From the NCBI GenBank assembly GCA_022826505.1, contig JAJDUQ010000020.1, forward strand, positions 1 to 54,265: DNA of 54,265 nt, read 5' to 3'. The notes under the pieces are model-generated. The model made no database searches, was not told the origin of the DNA, and saw nothing but the letters and a program-made list of their open reading frames with translations. The position numbers and the translations under genes were made by a program. The stretch is from Gammaproteobacteria bacterium (GTDB lineage: Bacteria; Pseudomonadota; Gammaproteobacteria; HK1). Positions 16,917-24,910 of this stretch are shown one piece after another. Within the stretch, counting starts at the first letter, position 1, and each line of letters begins with the position of its first letter.

Positions 16917-16942
16917 GAAAGTGGAACTGTGCGTACACTTTC
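16917..16942 (+). promoter_or_regulatory. Inverted repeat over a -10 box, candidate autoregulatory operator
   Basis: GAAAGTG (16917-16923) and CACTTTC (16936-16942) form a perfect 7-bp inverted repeat. TACACT at 16934-16939, inside the right arm, fits a -10 element about 50 bases before the nucleotidyltransferase start codon. A factor bound to the repeat would block this promoter. Confidence 0.45.
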
Positions 16943-16989
16943 GCGGAGGGATCCTGCCACGCTGAAGATCCGCAGGAGGAAATCGGACA

Positions 16990-18006
16990 ATGCGTGTCTC
17001 GACCACGGAACGCCTTCTGGCGGATGTTGCCGAACGGGCGATCGAGCACGAAGGCATCGAGGCCGTCGTTCTGTTCGGTTCGCGTGCCCGCGGCACCGCC
17101 ACACGGACCAGCGACTGGGACATCTGCGTGGTTGGCGAGCGTGAACCTGACGATCTCGAAGGCATCATGGCGATCGATACCGGGGGAGAGGAGCGGATCG
17201 ACATCATCTGGCGCACGATGAGGGCGCTACGAGAAGAAACCCATGAAGGCACGGTATGGGCCGATGTCGTACACCATGGACATGTCCTTGCGGGAATGCC
17301 TGCGTTGCTGGAGGGAATCGAGGTCAAGCCCATGAAACGCGGCGATATCATCCAGTCGTTCACCGTTGCGCTCGGTGAAATTCAGACAACGTTGCTCTCG
17401 GCGATTCGTGTCGCTCGTGCCGCCGGGGCCGTCAAGGATCTGCGACGGGTCGAAACGACACGAGCGAGTGCCGCTGCCGCCGAACACTTGAGCCGCGCGA
17501 TGCTCGGGCTTGTCGGAGCCCAGCCCGGACAGGGGCATGACGTGAGGAGAAACGCGGAAATCGTCTCGCGGCTTGCGCGACGAGAGCCTGACGTGTCGAC
17601 GCAGCGGATGCTCAAGGAGATGTCGGCACAGATTCTCTCCATGAACGGGGGTACCCATGGCGCACACGCTGCACCTTACACGGGAGACAGCGAGACGTTG
17701 TCGCGATCGCATCGGCGAGTGTTCCAGGCCATGGAAACCTGCGCCATGGTGCTCGAGGGTGGGCTGTGCGGCACGGGCAGACTCAAGGGACTCGGACAGC
17801 ATCGCGAGGCGACCCGCATCGCAGGGATTCTGGAAGAAGTGGCTTCGATCGCTCGGCAAATCACGGGGGAGATTCGCGCAGAAACCACCGGGCAACTCTC
17901 GGACGAGGCAAGCCAGGCCCTGAAGCACTGGTCCGAACGGTGCGACACTGCGTATGCCGCGACCCGGCGCATCGCTGCCGAATCGACCATCGAGTGGAGT
18001 TCATGA
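16990..18006 (+). CDS. Minimal nucleotidyltransferase (MNT-like) with HEPN-like C-terminal half
   Basis: The protein is 338 aa; the start has AGGAGGAAA eight bases upstream. Residues ~20-85 are a pol-beta-superfamily nucleotidyltransferase: VVLFGSRARGTATRTSDWDI with both metal-binding Asp residues, and a third acidic position in ERIDIIWRT. The rest is all-helical. A HEPN-like stretch appears around residues 155-200 (AAAAEHLSRAMLGLVG, then GHDVRRNAEIVSRL), the pattern that in many HEPN proteins precedes a THDL helix. The HEPN RNase motif RX4HXY is not present; the nearest pair is R-X7-H. Separate MNT and HEPN proteins form the MntA/HepT toxin-antitoxin system, where MNT AMPylates HEPN. A single-chain version could be self-regulated. 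A drug- or protein-modifying nucleotidyltransferase is the alternative. The second half of the helical region is unassigned. Confidence 0.6.
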   Translation: MRVSTTERLLADVAERAIEHEGIEAVVLFGSRARGTATRTSDWDICVVGEREPDDLEGIMAIDTGGEERIDIIWRTMRALREETHEGTVWADVVHHGHVLAGMPALLEGIEVKPMKRGDIIQSFTVALGEIQTTLLSAIRVARAAGAVKDLRRVETTRASAAAAEHLSRAMLGLVGAQPGQGHDVRRNAEIVSRLARREPDVSTQRMLKEMSAQILSMNGGTHGAHAAPYTGDSETLSRSHRRVFQAMETCAMVLEGGLCGTGRLKGLGQHREATRIAGILEEVASIARQITGEIRAETTGQLSDEASQALKHWSERCDTAYAATRRIAAESTIEWSS

Positions 18007-18064
18007 CGCACACGTGAGACCCAGGCCGCGACCCCGCGGCCGCACCCCCCAGTGGATTCTTCTG

Positions 18065-19255
18065 ATGGATTTCACCAGAACCCGATCCCTGTTCCATCTG
18101 CCCGAGGGGATGATCTACCTCGACGGCAGCTCTCTCGGCCCGCTCCCTCTGGCGGCGCGCGAGCGCACGTTGCGTCTTCTCTCCGACGAGTGGGGCGAGA
18201 TGCTGATCCGCGGCTGGAACGATGCGGGCTGGATGGACGCGCCGGCCCGTCTCGGCGACCGCATCGGCCGGCTGATCGGCGCGCCAGCCGGCACCGTGGT
18301 GATGGGCGACACGTTGTCGATCAAGGTCTACCAGGCGGTGGCCGCGGCCCTGGAGATGCGGCCCGAGCGGCGTGTCATCCTCTCCGACCATGGCAACTTC
18401 CCATCGGATCTCTACATGGTCGACGGGCTGCTCCGATCGCTCTTCCGGGGCCACGAGCTTCGGCTCGTGGCCCCGGAAGAGGTCGCGAGCGCACTGGACG
18501 AGCACGTCGCGGTCCTGATGCTGACCGAGGTCGATTACCGCACCGGCAGAAAGCACGACATGGCGCCTCTGACCGAGGCCGCCCACGCGGCGGGTGCGCT
18601 GACGGTCTGGGATCTGGCGCATTCGGCCGGCGCGCTGCCGATCGACCTCTCCGGTGCAGGGGCCGACTTCGCGGTCGGCTGCACCTACAAGTTTCTCAAC
18701 GCCGGCCCCGGAGCGCCGGCCTTCATCTACGTCGCGCCCGAGCACATCGGCCACGTCCGCCCGGCGCTTTCCGGCTGGCTCGGGCACGAGGCGCCGTTCG
18801 CGTTCGACCTGGACTACCGTTCCGGTCCCGGCATCGAACGGATGCGGGTGGGGACGCCGCCGATTATCGCGTTCGCGGCGCTGGAGGCCGCGCTCGACGT
18901 CTGGGACGAAGTGTCGATCAGCGACGTGCGCGTTCGCTCGATCGAGCTCGCCGAGCTGTTCATCGCCGAGGTGGAGAAGCGCTGCCCGGCTCTGGAACTC
19001 GTCAGCCCGCGTTCGGCCGAGAACCGCGGCTCGCAGGTGTCCTTCCGCTTCGAGCACGCGTATCCGGCCATGCAGGCTCTCATCGACCGGGGCGTCATCG
19101 GCGATTTCCGCGCGCCCGACGTGATGCGGTTCGGAATCACGCCGCTCTATCTCGATGCCGGGGACCTGGTCCGGGCGGCGGAGACCCTCGAGGAAATCGT
19201 GAACGGGCGGCTGTGGGACCGGCCCAGGTACCGGGAACGGCGGGCGGTGACGTGA
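18065..19255 (+). CDS. kynU: Kynureninase
   Basis: The protein is 396 aa, the usual length for this PLP enzyme, which cleaves kynurenine to anthranilate and alanine in tryptophan degradation. Motifs: YLDGSSLGPLP at the N-terminus, the EVDYRTGRKHDM segment, WDLAHSAGALPIDL near residue 185 with the PLP-binding Asp, and the Schiff-base Lys in GCTYKFLNAGPGAPAFIYV. The end LYLDAGDLVRAAETLEEI is also typical. ATG 18065 gives the family N-terminus, but no good ribosome-binding site is visible. No other kynurenine-pathway genes are in the window. A small gene overlaps or abuts its stop. Confidence 0.88.
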   Translation: MDFTRTRSLFHLPEGMIYLDGSSLGPLPLAARERTLRLLSDEWGEMLIRGWNDAGWMDAPARLGDRIGRLIGAPAGTVVMGDTLSIKVYQAVAAALEMRPERRVILSDHGNFPSDLYMVDGLLRSLFRGHELRLVAPEEVASALDEHVAVLMLTEVDYRTGRKHDMAPLTEAAHAAGALTVWDLAHSAGALPIDLSGAGADFAVGCTYKFLNAGPGAPAFIYVAPEHIGHVRPALSGWLGHEAPFAFDLDYRSGPGIERMRVGTPPIIAFAALEAALDVWDEVSISDVRVRSIELAELFIAEVEKRCPALELVSPRSAENRGSQVSFRFEHAYPAMQALIDRGVIGDFRAPDVMRFGITPLYLDAGDLVRAAETLEEIVNGRLWDRPRYRERRAVT

Positions 19256-19260
19256 GCGGG

Positions 19261-19464
19261 ATGGAGCAATACGAGCTTCAAGAAGACGAGCTGCCGGACG
19301 ACCGGCCGTCACGGCGGTGGCTCCGCTCCGACATCTCGGACGAGGAGTTCGAACGCCTGCGCGGAGAAATTTCGGGCGCGTTTGCCGGCCGGCCCGAAAA
19401 CGCGGTTCGCGCCGTCGTCGACGAGGCGGTCGAAGCCGCGCACAAGCATCGCGCGGAAACATGA
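19261..19464 (+). CDS. Small hypothetical protein downstream of kynureninase
   Basis: The frame is 67 aa from ATG 19261 (or 70 from GTG 19252, which would overlap the kynureninase stop). It is acidic at the start (QYELQEDELPDD), then helical with DEEFERLRGEISGAFAGRPE and AVVDEAVEAAHKH. No family is recognised. Its close linkage suggests co-expression with kynU. Codon choice matches the surrounding GC-rich genes, which favours a real gene. Confidence 0.5.
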   Translation: MEQYELQEDELPDDRPSRRWLRSDISDEEFERLRGEISGAFAGRPENAVRAVVDEAVEAAHKHRAET

Positions 19465-19511
19465 GGGTTGTGATCGACTGCCGACTCTGAACCGACAAGA
19501 ATCCTCCCGGT

Positions 19512-20471
19512 TCAGTCCCGCCCCTTCGGAATCACTTCGTAGCCCGGCTCCTCCGGCTCGTCGTCGACCATCTCCGCCGGGAAGCCCGAAGCGAGTATCG
19601 ACAGGCCGGTGGCGTCCTCGAGGCGGCGAATGATGTTGGGGGACCATTCGCGCGCGCCGTAGCGCGCCTCGCCGTCCCTGAAGATCTCGACCATGACCGG
19701 GTTGAGCTCGACCGGGACGCCGCACCGGTCGGCAATCGCCTGGAAGAGCCCGATGTCCTTGCGCACGAGGTCCATCGTGAACGAGATGTCGCGTGAGCCG
19801 TTGAGGATCACCTGGCTCTCGGTCTCGTGCACGAACGAGTTGCCGGAGGAGATTCGCATCGCCTCCCAGGTGGTGTTGAGATCCAGTCCCGCCGCCCTGG
19901 CGGTGACCATCGCCTCGCAGCACGACACCAGGTTGGCGGTGGCGAGGTAGTTGGTGATCACCTTGAGGATCGAGGCCGATCCGAGCGGTCCGGTGTGCAG
20001 GATGCGGCGACCCATGGTCGTCAGCAGCGGCAGGATGCGCTCGAACGTCGAGCGTTCGCAGCCCGCGAAGATGGAGATGTTGCCGGTCCCCGCACGATGG
20101 CAACCGCCGGAAACCGGGCAATCGACCGGCTCGCCACCGAGCGCGACCACCTTGGCCCCCAGCCGGCGAACCTCGGCCTCGTCGGTGGTCGACATCTCCA
20201 TCCAGATCTTTCCCGGAGCCATCGTCGAGAGGAGTCCGTCGTCGGCTTCGAGCACCTCCGCCGACGCGGCGGGCGTGGGCAGGCAGGTGATGACCGCATC
20301 GGCAGTCGCCATCATCCGCGCGGGGCTCTCGCCCCAATGGGCGCCCGCCTCGAGACACGGCTGCGCGGCGTCGCGAGAGAGGTCGCGCACCGTCAGGTCG
20401 AGCCCGTTGCGCAGCAGCGAGCCGGCGAGCTTGCCGCCGACGTTGCCGAGTCCGATGAAGCCGATTTTCAT
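19512..20471 (-). CDS. 3-hydroxyisobutyrate dehydrogenase-family (beta-hydroxyacid) dehydrogenase
   Basis: The protein is 319 aa. It has an N-terminal Rossmann fold (KIGFIGLGNVGGKLAGSLL), the substrate loop VDCPVSGGCHRAGTGNISIF near residue 117, and the catalytic Lys in LKVITNYLATANL near residue 170. These define the beta-hydroxyacid dehydrogenase family, which oxidises 3-hydroxy acids with NAD(P). A ~25-residue acidic C-terminal extension (MVDDEPEEPGYEVIPKGRD) is unusual. The gene converges on kynU and its small partner. The substrate (3-hydroxyisobutyrate, tartronate semialdehyde or others) cannot be fixed from sequence. Confidence 0.85.
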   Translation of the reverse strand: MKIGFIGLGNVGGKLAGSLLRNGLDLTVRDLSRDAAQPCLEAGAHWGESPARMMATADAVITCLPTPAASAEVLEADDGLLSTMAPGKIWMEMSTTDEAEVRRLGAKVVALGGEPVDCPVSGGCHRAGTGNISIFAGCERSTFERILPLLTTMGRRILHTGPLGSASILKVITNYLATANLVSCCEAMVTARAAGLDLNTTWEAMRISSGNSFVHETESQVILNGSRDISFTMDLVRKDIGLFQAIADRCGVPVELNPVMVEIFRDGEARYGAREWSPNIIRRLEDATGLSILASGFPAEMVDDEPEEPGYEVIPKGRD

Positions 20472-20510
20472 GTGGTCGTTCTCGAAATCCGGCGCGGGAG
20501 GCCGCGCCGA

Positions 20511-20909
20511 TCAGCGCAACGTGTCCGCCAGCGCCGCGTCCACAATCCTCCGGTCCTGTGTGAGCAGCGTCGCACCAAGCACCCGGGCGGTGGCGACGAG
20601 AATGCGATCGGCCGGATCACGGTGAAACGAGTCGGGCAGCGCCGCCACCTCCGCGGCGATGGCGGGAGAAATCCCCTGTCGCCGCACCAACGGAGGTGCC
20701 GCCGCCTTGTCGAGCCACTCCCGCAACGGAACCGAGAGCCGAATTCGACCCAGGCCATGCAGTGTGGCCACTTCCCAGAGCGAAATGTCGCTTACCAGAA
20801 GCGGCGTCTCGGGACCGGCGGTGCCCACGACCTCCTGCTGCGCTGGCGATAGCCGCTTGCGATCGTTCAGCCACCAGATCAGCACATGCGTGTCGAGCAG
20901 CGCCTTCAC
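20511..20909 (-). CDS. vapC: VapC-type PIN toxin
   Basis: The protein is 132 aa, with PIN-domain acidic residues at LLDTHVLIWWLND (N-terminal Asp), the central SDISLWEVATL (Glu) and HRDPADRILVATA (Asp-Asp) near residue 95, followed by LLTQDRRI. It is a predicted Mg-dependent RNase. It overlaps the antitoxin gene by four bases. It belongs to the PIN subgroup usually paired with Phd/YefM antitoxins, as here. Confidence 0.9.
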   Translation of the reverse strand: MKALLDTHVLIWWLNDRKRLSPAQQEVVGTAGPETPLLVSDISLWEVATLHGLGRIRLSVPLREWLDKAAAPPLVRRQGISPAIAAEVAALPDSFHRDPADRILVATARVLGATLLTQDRRIVDAALADTLR

Positions 20910-21145
20910 CGACCGAGACTTTCCCAGTGCTCCTCGGGAACCGCGGGCTCGACGATATCGCCGATGACGGTCACCGTGCCCCGCAGCTCCAATTGTGGAT
21001 ACTCGGCCCGAGCTCGGCTGGCAGGCCAGAGCTCGGCCACGGGTCGGCCACGCTTGAGAATGACCACTCGCTCACCGGTCGCCGACACTCGATCCAGGAT
21101 CGCCAGACAGCGGGCCTTGAAGTCGGACGCGTTGATGGTTTCCAT
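20906..21145 (-). CDS. Phd/YefM-family antitoxin
   Basis: The protein is 79 aa. METINASDFKARCLAILDRV, then GERVVILKRGRPVAELWP, is the Phd/YefM DNA-binding N-terminal fold; the C-terminal ~30 residues would wrap the VapC toxin. It sits first in the operon and overlaps vapC by ATGA. No ribosome-binding site is visible upstream of ATG 21145, consistent with leaderless or near-leaderless translation from the promoter just upstream. Confidence 0.88.
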   Translation of the reverse strand: METINASDFKARCLAILDRVSATGERVVILKRGRPVAELWPASRARAEYPQLELRGTVTVIGDIVEPAVPEEHWESLGR

Positions 21146-21147
21146 AT

Positions 21148-21180
21148 GACCAGTCTTCGGGACCAGTTACCTTGTGTCAA
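21148..21180 (-). promoter_or_regulatory. Promoter and direct-repeat operator of the Phd/VapC pair
   Basis: TTGACA (complement of 21175-21180) is a perfect -35 box; 17 bases later AAGACT is a weak -10. Two direct copies of ACTGGTC (complement of 21148-21154 and 21161-21167), 13 bases apart, overlap the -10 region and could be antitoxin binding sites. Transcription would start next to the antitoxin start codon. Confidence 0.5.
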
Positions 21181-21487
21181 GAGGGCGCGCCAACAGTGGA
21201 TGCGCCAACAGACGACATCCAGGCACACCTCCTGCAGCTCGGGCCGTACGTACGAGCACGTCCCCGCAATTGACGGCAGTCAAGACGAGTAGTACAACGC
21301 GCCGAGGTTGCGGAGAAGTCGCACGCAGTGGAAACGCTGTGAATTCGCGGCCTTTCGGGAGGCACATACAGACCCTTCCGGAGTCCGGTGCCTTCACGCA
21401 TCGTTTCCGATCCCAGGGAGATCCTCAACCGGTCCGAATTCGTCAGACCCTCCCTGAATGTGTTCCATTCACAGGAGAACCGTACCA
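21181..21487. other. Divergent intergenic region upstream of the TRAP operon
   Basis: About 300 bases between the antitoxin promoter and the TRAP binding protein hold no credible gene. A ribosome-binding site CAGGAGAA (21471-21478) serves the TRAP gene at 21488. No clear -35/-10 pair or hairpin was recognised. Confidence 0.35.
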
Positions 21488-22594
21488 ATGCACAAACCAA
21501 CCTGGTGGTCGGCAGGGCTTGCGGGCCTTGCGGCCGCGGCAATGATTGCCTCGTCAGCGGTCCTCGCCGAAGTGAAAATCCGCGTCCAGTCGGTGATTCC
21601 GTCCAAGGCCGACGAAGTTCACATGCTCAACGAGTTCGCCAAGGATGTGAACGATCTCACCAACGGCGAGGTCGTCATCGAAGTCCTGCCGGCCGGCGCC
21701 GTGGTCGGCGTCAAGGAGACTCTGGACGCGGTCGACGCCGGGCTCGTCGAGGGCGGATTCGCCTGGACCCACTACTGGTCGGGCAAGCACCCGGCGGCCA
21801 TGCTGTTCGGGTCGCCCGTGGCGGGTGCCGGCGTCGGCATCGACAACATCGCCTTCATGTCGTGGTTCCTCTACGGCGGCGGCAAGGAACTCTACGACCA
21901 GCTCTGGAAGGAGATGGGCGTCAACGTCAAGGGCTTCATGCTGCAGCCCGTCGGTCCGGAGGCGCTCGGCTGGTTCAAGGAGCCGATCAACTCCATGGAC
22001 GACTTCCGCAAGTACCGCTTCCGCACCCCGCCTGGAATCCCCGGCCAGACCTACAACGACATCGGCGTGGCCGCGGTGGCCATGGGCGGCGGCGACATCC
22101 TGCCGGCGCTCGAGAAGGGCACCATCGACGCGGCCGAGTGGTGCTGCCCGAAGCCCGACAGCGTGTTCGGATTCCAGAAGGTGCTGAAGCACTACTACCT
22201 GCAGGGCCTGCACCAGGTCGTGGTCAACGCCGACATCTACATCAACGGCGACGTCTACGAGTCCCTCACCGACCACCAGAAGAAGGCCATCGAGGTGGCG
22301 GCGAACGCGTCGCTCACCAAGGCTCTGGCCTACCGCATCTACGAGAACGGCAAGGCGCTCAAGGACCTGACCGAGAACCACGGTGTGCAGCTCCACGACA
22401 CCCCGACCGACTACTTCAGCGAGTACATGAACGCCGCCAAGGCGTCGCTGGCGAAGAACGCCGAGGAGAACGCGTTCTTCAAGGAGGTGTGGGAGTCGCA
22501 GCGGGCATTTGCGGAGATCGCGGTGCCGTTCTGGGCCGGCGCGCAGACCTCGAACGCCAACCTCGGCCAAGCGTTCGCCAAGTCGCTGCAGTAA
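21488..22594 (+). CDS. TRAP transporter substrate-binding protein (DctP/TakP family)
   Basis: The protein is 368 aa from ATG 21488, with CAGGAGAA upstream. A signal peptide (HKPTWWSAGLAGLAAAAMIA) is cleaved near ASSAVLAEVK. The DctP-family ligand fold follows: KIRVQSVIPSKADEVHMLNE, the conserved Arg of the binding site probably in KYRFRTPPGIPGQ, and the TakP-like EKGTIDAAEWCCPKPDSVFG. TRAP proteins bind carboxylated ligands by a salt bridge to this Arg; TakP relatives take 2-oxo acids. The WCC pair in the pocket region is unusual. It heads an operon with DctQ and DctM, separated by a hairpin. Confidence 0.92.
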   Translation: MHKPTWWSAGLAGLAAAAMIASSAVLAEVKIRVQSVIPSKADEVHMLNEFAKDVNDLTNGEVVIEVLPAGAVVGVKETLDAVDAGLVEGGFAWTHYWSGKHPAAMLFGSPVAGAGVGIDNIAFMSWFLYGGGKELYDQLWKEMGVNVKGFMLQPVGPEALGWFKEPINSMDDFRKYRFRTPPGIPGQTYNDIGVAAVAMGGGDILPALEKGTIDAAEWCCPKPDSVFGFQKVLKHYYLQGLHQVVVNADIYINGDVYESLTDHQKKAIEVAANASLTKALAYRIYENGKALKDLTENHGVQLHDTPTDYFSEYMNAAKASLAKNAEENAFFKEVWESQRAFAEIAVPFWAGAQTSNANLGQAFAKSLQ

Positions 22595-22628
22595 GGCGGA
22601 ATCTGCCGTAGCAGTGTAGTGTAGGACC

Positions 22629-22660
22629 CCACGTGGCGGAGCAGCGATTCCGCCACGTGG
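22629..22660 (+). terminator. Strong hairpin between TRAP binding-protein and membrane genes
   Basis: CCACGTGGCGGA (22629-22640) pairs perfectly with TCCGCCACGTGG (22649-22660) around an 8-base loop. No T-run follows. It is probably an mRNA-stabilising or partial-termination element that raises the binding protein above the permease. Confidence 0.65.
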
Positions 22661-22735
22661 CGACGGCCGGCCGAATTCGCTTTCAGCGAAGCGATGGCGG
22701 AATGCTTCGGTGATTGAACGAGGACGAGTGAAGCG

Positions 22736-23341
22736 ATGTCCGACGCACCCGAAGATCTGGACATCACCGACGAGCTGATTGCCGAACGGCGAGGTGGCGA
22801 GCCGGGCGATCTGCCGCCCGACATGGCGAGCTGGATGCGCTCGGCCATCACCCGGATCGACACCTTCAGCCTGTGGTGCGGGCGCATCTTCTGCTGGCTG
22901 CTGGTCCCGCTCATGCTGGCCATGGTGTGGGAGGTGGTGGCCCGCAAGCTCTTCATCGCACCCACCATGTGGGCCTACGACACGAGCCGGATGCTGAGCG
23001 GCGCGCTGTTCATGGTCGGTGCCGGCTACGCCCTGATGCGGGGCGTTCACATCCGCGCGGACTTCATCTACCGGAACTGGGCTCCGCGCCGCCAGGCGCT
23101 GATCGATGCGGTCCTCTACCTGACCCTGTTCTTTCCCGCGATGGTCTTCTTCCTCTTCGTCTCCTTCGGCTACGCCGAGAAGGCATGGGTGCGTTGGGAA
23201 CTCGTCATGGACACCGCGTTCATGGCGCCGGTCGCGCCGGTGCGCACCGCCATGCCCCTCGGCGCCGCGCTGCTGATCATCCAGGGGATCTCGGAGCTCC
23301 TGAAGTGCGTCTACGCGATGCAGAAGAACCGGTGGCCGTGA
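22736..23341 (+). CDS. TRAP transporter small permease (DctQ)
   Basis: The protein is 201 aa with an acidic cytoplasmic N-terminus of ~45 residues and four membrane segments, around residues 59-78 (FCWLLVPLMLAMVWEVVARK), 88-107, 125-145 and 170-190. This is the DctQ pattern. It pairs with DctM, which starts one base after its stop. The N-terminal extension (APEDLDITDELIAERRGGEP) is longer than in minimal DctQ proteins. Confidence 0.9.
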   Translation: MSDAPEDLDITDELIAERRGGEPGDLPPDMASWMRSAITRIDTFSLWCGRIFCWLLVPLMLAMVWEVVARKLFIAPTMWAYDTSRMLSGALFMVGAGYALMRGVHIRADFIYRNWAPRRQALIDAVLYLTLFFPAMVFFLFVSFGYAEKAWVRWELVMDTAFMAPVAPVRTAMPLGAALLIIQGISELLKCVYAMQKNRWP

Positions 23342-23342
23342 C

Positions 23343-24893
23343 ATGAGCTCCGAAGCCATCGGCTTCATCATGATCGCGGTGATGCTGCTCGCGATCTTCG
23401 TCGGGTTCCCGATCTCCTTCACCCTCATCTTCCTGGGGCTCGTGTTCGGGGCCTGGGGGTTCGGTCCCAAGCTGGTCGTCTACCTCATGACGCTGCAGTT
23501 CAACAACGTCATGCTGGAGCAGACGCTCGCGGCGGTCCCGCTGTTCATCTTCATGGGCATCCTGATGGAGCAGGCGGGGCTGATGGAGCGGTTGTTCCGC
23601 GCCGTCCAGCTCATGCTCTCGCGCACCCGCGGCGCGCTCTACATCGCGGTGCTCTTCGTCTCCACCATCTTCGCGGCCGCCACCGGCATCGTCGGGGCGT
23701 CGGTGACCATCCTCGGCATCATGGCCGCGAAGACCATGAACCGGTCCAACTACGACGTGAGGCTCGCGGCCGGCACCATCACCGCCGGCGGCACGCTCGG
23801 GATCCTGATCCCGCCGTCGATCATGCTGGTGGTCATGGGGCCGGTGCTGGAAGTGCCGGTCACGGATCTCTTCGCCGCCGCCATCGTCCCCGGAATCCTG
23901 CTCGCCTGCCTGTATACCGCCTACGCCCTGATTCGTTGCGGGCTGAACCCTGCGCTGGGTCCGCCGCTGCCGGAGCACGAACGCCCGGAGACCTCCGGCA
24001 GCATGTGGCTGGAGTTCGTCGCCGCCATCGTGGTGCCGGTGGTGCTCTTCGTCGGCGCCACGTTCGTCGTCCACCAGGTCGTCGCGGCGGCGCTGCTCGG
24101 GCAGGGGCTGCTTCACCGAGTGCTCGCGCTCGCGATCTATTTCGGGGTGTACGCGGCCATCTTCTTCGCCCTGATGCGCGCGCACGCCTGGCTCCTGGCC
24201 AATCGGCCGCTCGGCTTCTACGTGAGCGAGGTGTGGACCGAGTTCTACCTGGGCCTGGTGCCCCCGGCCCTGCTCGTCGCGTTCGCGCTCGGCTCGATTC
24301 TGCTCGGTTGGGCGACCCCGACCGAGGGCGCGGCCTGCGGCGCGTTCGGCGCGCTGCTGATGACGCTCGGCTACCGAAAGATGACCCCGTCGAAGTTCCA
24401 GGAGGCCCTGGTCAAGACCCTGGAAATCTCGGTGCTGATCCTGTTCCTGGTGGCGGCGTCCAACTTCTTCGGCGCGGTGTTCTCGAGGCTGGGCACACCC
24501 ACGATGCTGACCAACGCCCTGCTGGCGTTCGATCTGTCCCAGATCGAGGTCCTCATCGTCGTCATGGTGCTGATCTTCATCCTGGGATGGCCGCTCGAGT
24601 GGGTCCCCATCGTCCTGATCATCGTCCCCATCCTGATCCCGCTCCTGGACAAGATGGAGATCAACCTGACCTGGTTCGGCATCCTGGTGGCGGTGAACCT
24701 CCAGACCGCCTGGCTCTCGCCACCCGTCGCGCTGTCGGCGTACTTCCTCAAGGGCGTGGTGCCGGAGTGGGACCTGAAGGACATCTACATCGGCATGATG
24801 CAGTTCATGCTCATCCAGTTGACCGGCCTTGCCCTTATCATGTTGTTCCCCCAGATCGTGCTGTGGCTGCCGGGCTACATGTACGGCGAGTAG
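23343..24893 (+). CDS. TRAP transporter large permease (DctM)
   Basis: The protein is 516 aa, longer than the ~430-aa standard, like the subgroup used with TakP-type binding proteins. Motifs: VGFPISFTLIFLGLVFGAWG, FIFMGILMEQAG, ATGIVGASVTILG, TITAGGTLGILIPPSIMLVV and a second LGWATPTEGAACGAFGALL repeat. About 12-14 membrane helices carry Na+-coupled ligand transport. Extra residues lie between helices around residues 195-300. The HisA-like fusion gene starts 17 bases later, suggesting that the imported compound is processed by it. Confidence 0.92.
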   Translation: MSSEAIGFIMIAVMLLAIFVGFPISFTLIFLGLVFGAWGFGPKLVVYLMTLQFNNVMLEQTLAAVPLFIFMGILMEQAGLMERLFRAVQLMLSRTRGALYIAVLFVSTIFAAATGIVGASVTILGIMAAKTMNRSNYDVRLAAGTITAGGTLGILIPPSIMLVVMGPVLEVPVTDLFAAAIVPGILLACLYTAYALIRCGLNPALGPPLPEHERPETSGSMWLEFVAAIVVPVVLFVGATFVVHQVVAAALLGQGLLHRVLALAIYFGVYAAIFFALMRAHAWLLANRPLGFYVSEVWTEFYLGLVPPALLVAFALGSILLGWATPTEGAACGAFGALLMTLGYRKMTPSKFQEALVKTLEISVLILFLVAASNFFGAVFSRLGTPTMLTNALLAFDLSQIEVLIVVMVLIFILGWPLEWVPIVLIIVPILIPLLDKMEINLTWFGILVAVNLQTAWLSPPVALSAYFLKGVVPEWDLKDIYIGMMQFMLIQLTGLALIMLFPQIVLWLPGYMYGE

Positions 24894-24910
24894 CGGCGGG
24901 AGTTCGTGCG

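Noticed and set aside
21177..21542. Frames on both strands upstream of the TRAP operon
   Set aside because: Low-quality composition, no ribosome-binding site, and overlap with the promoter region of two divergent operons.
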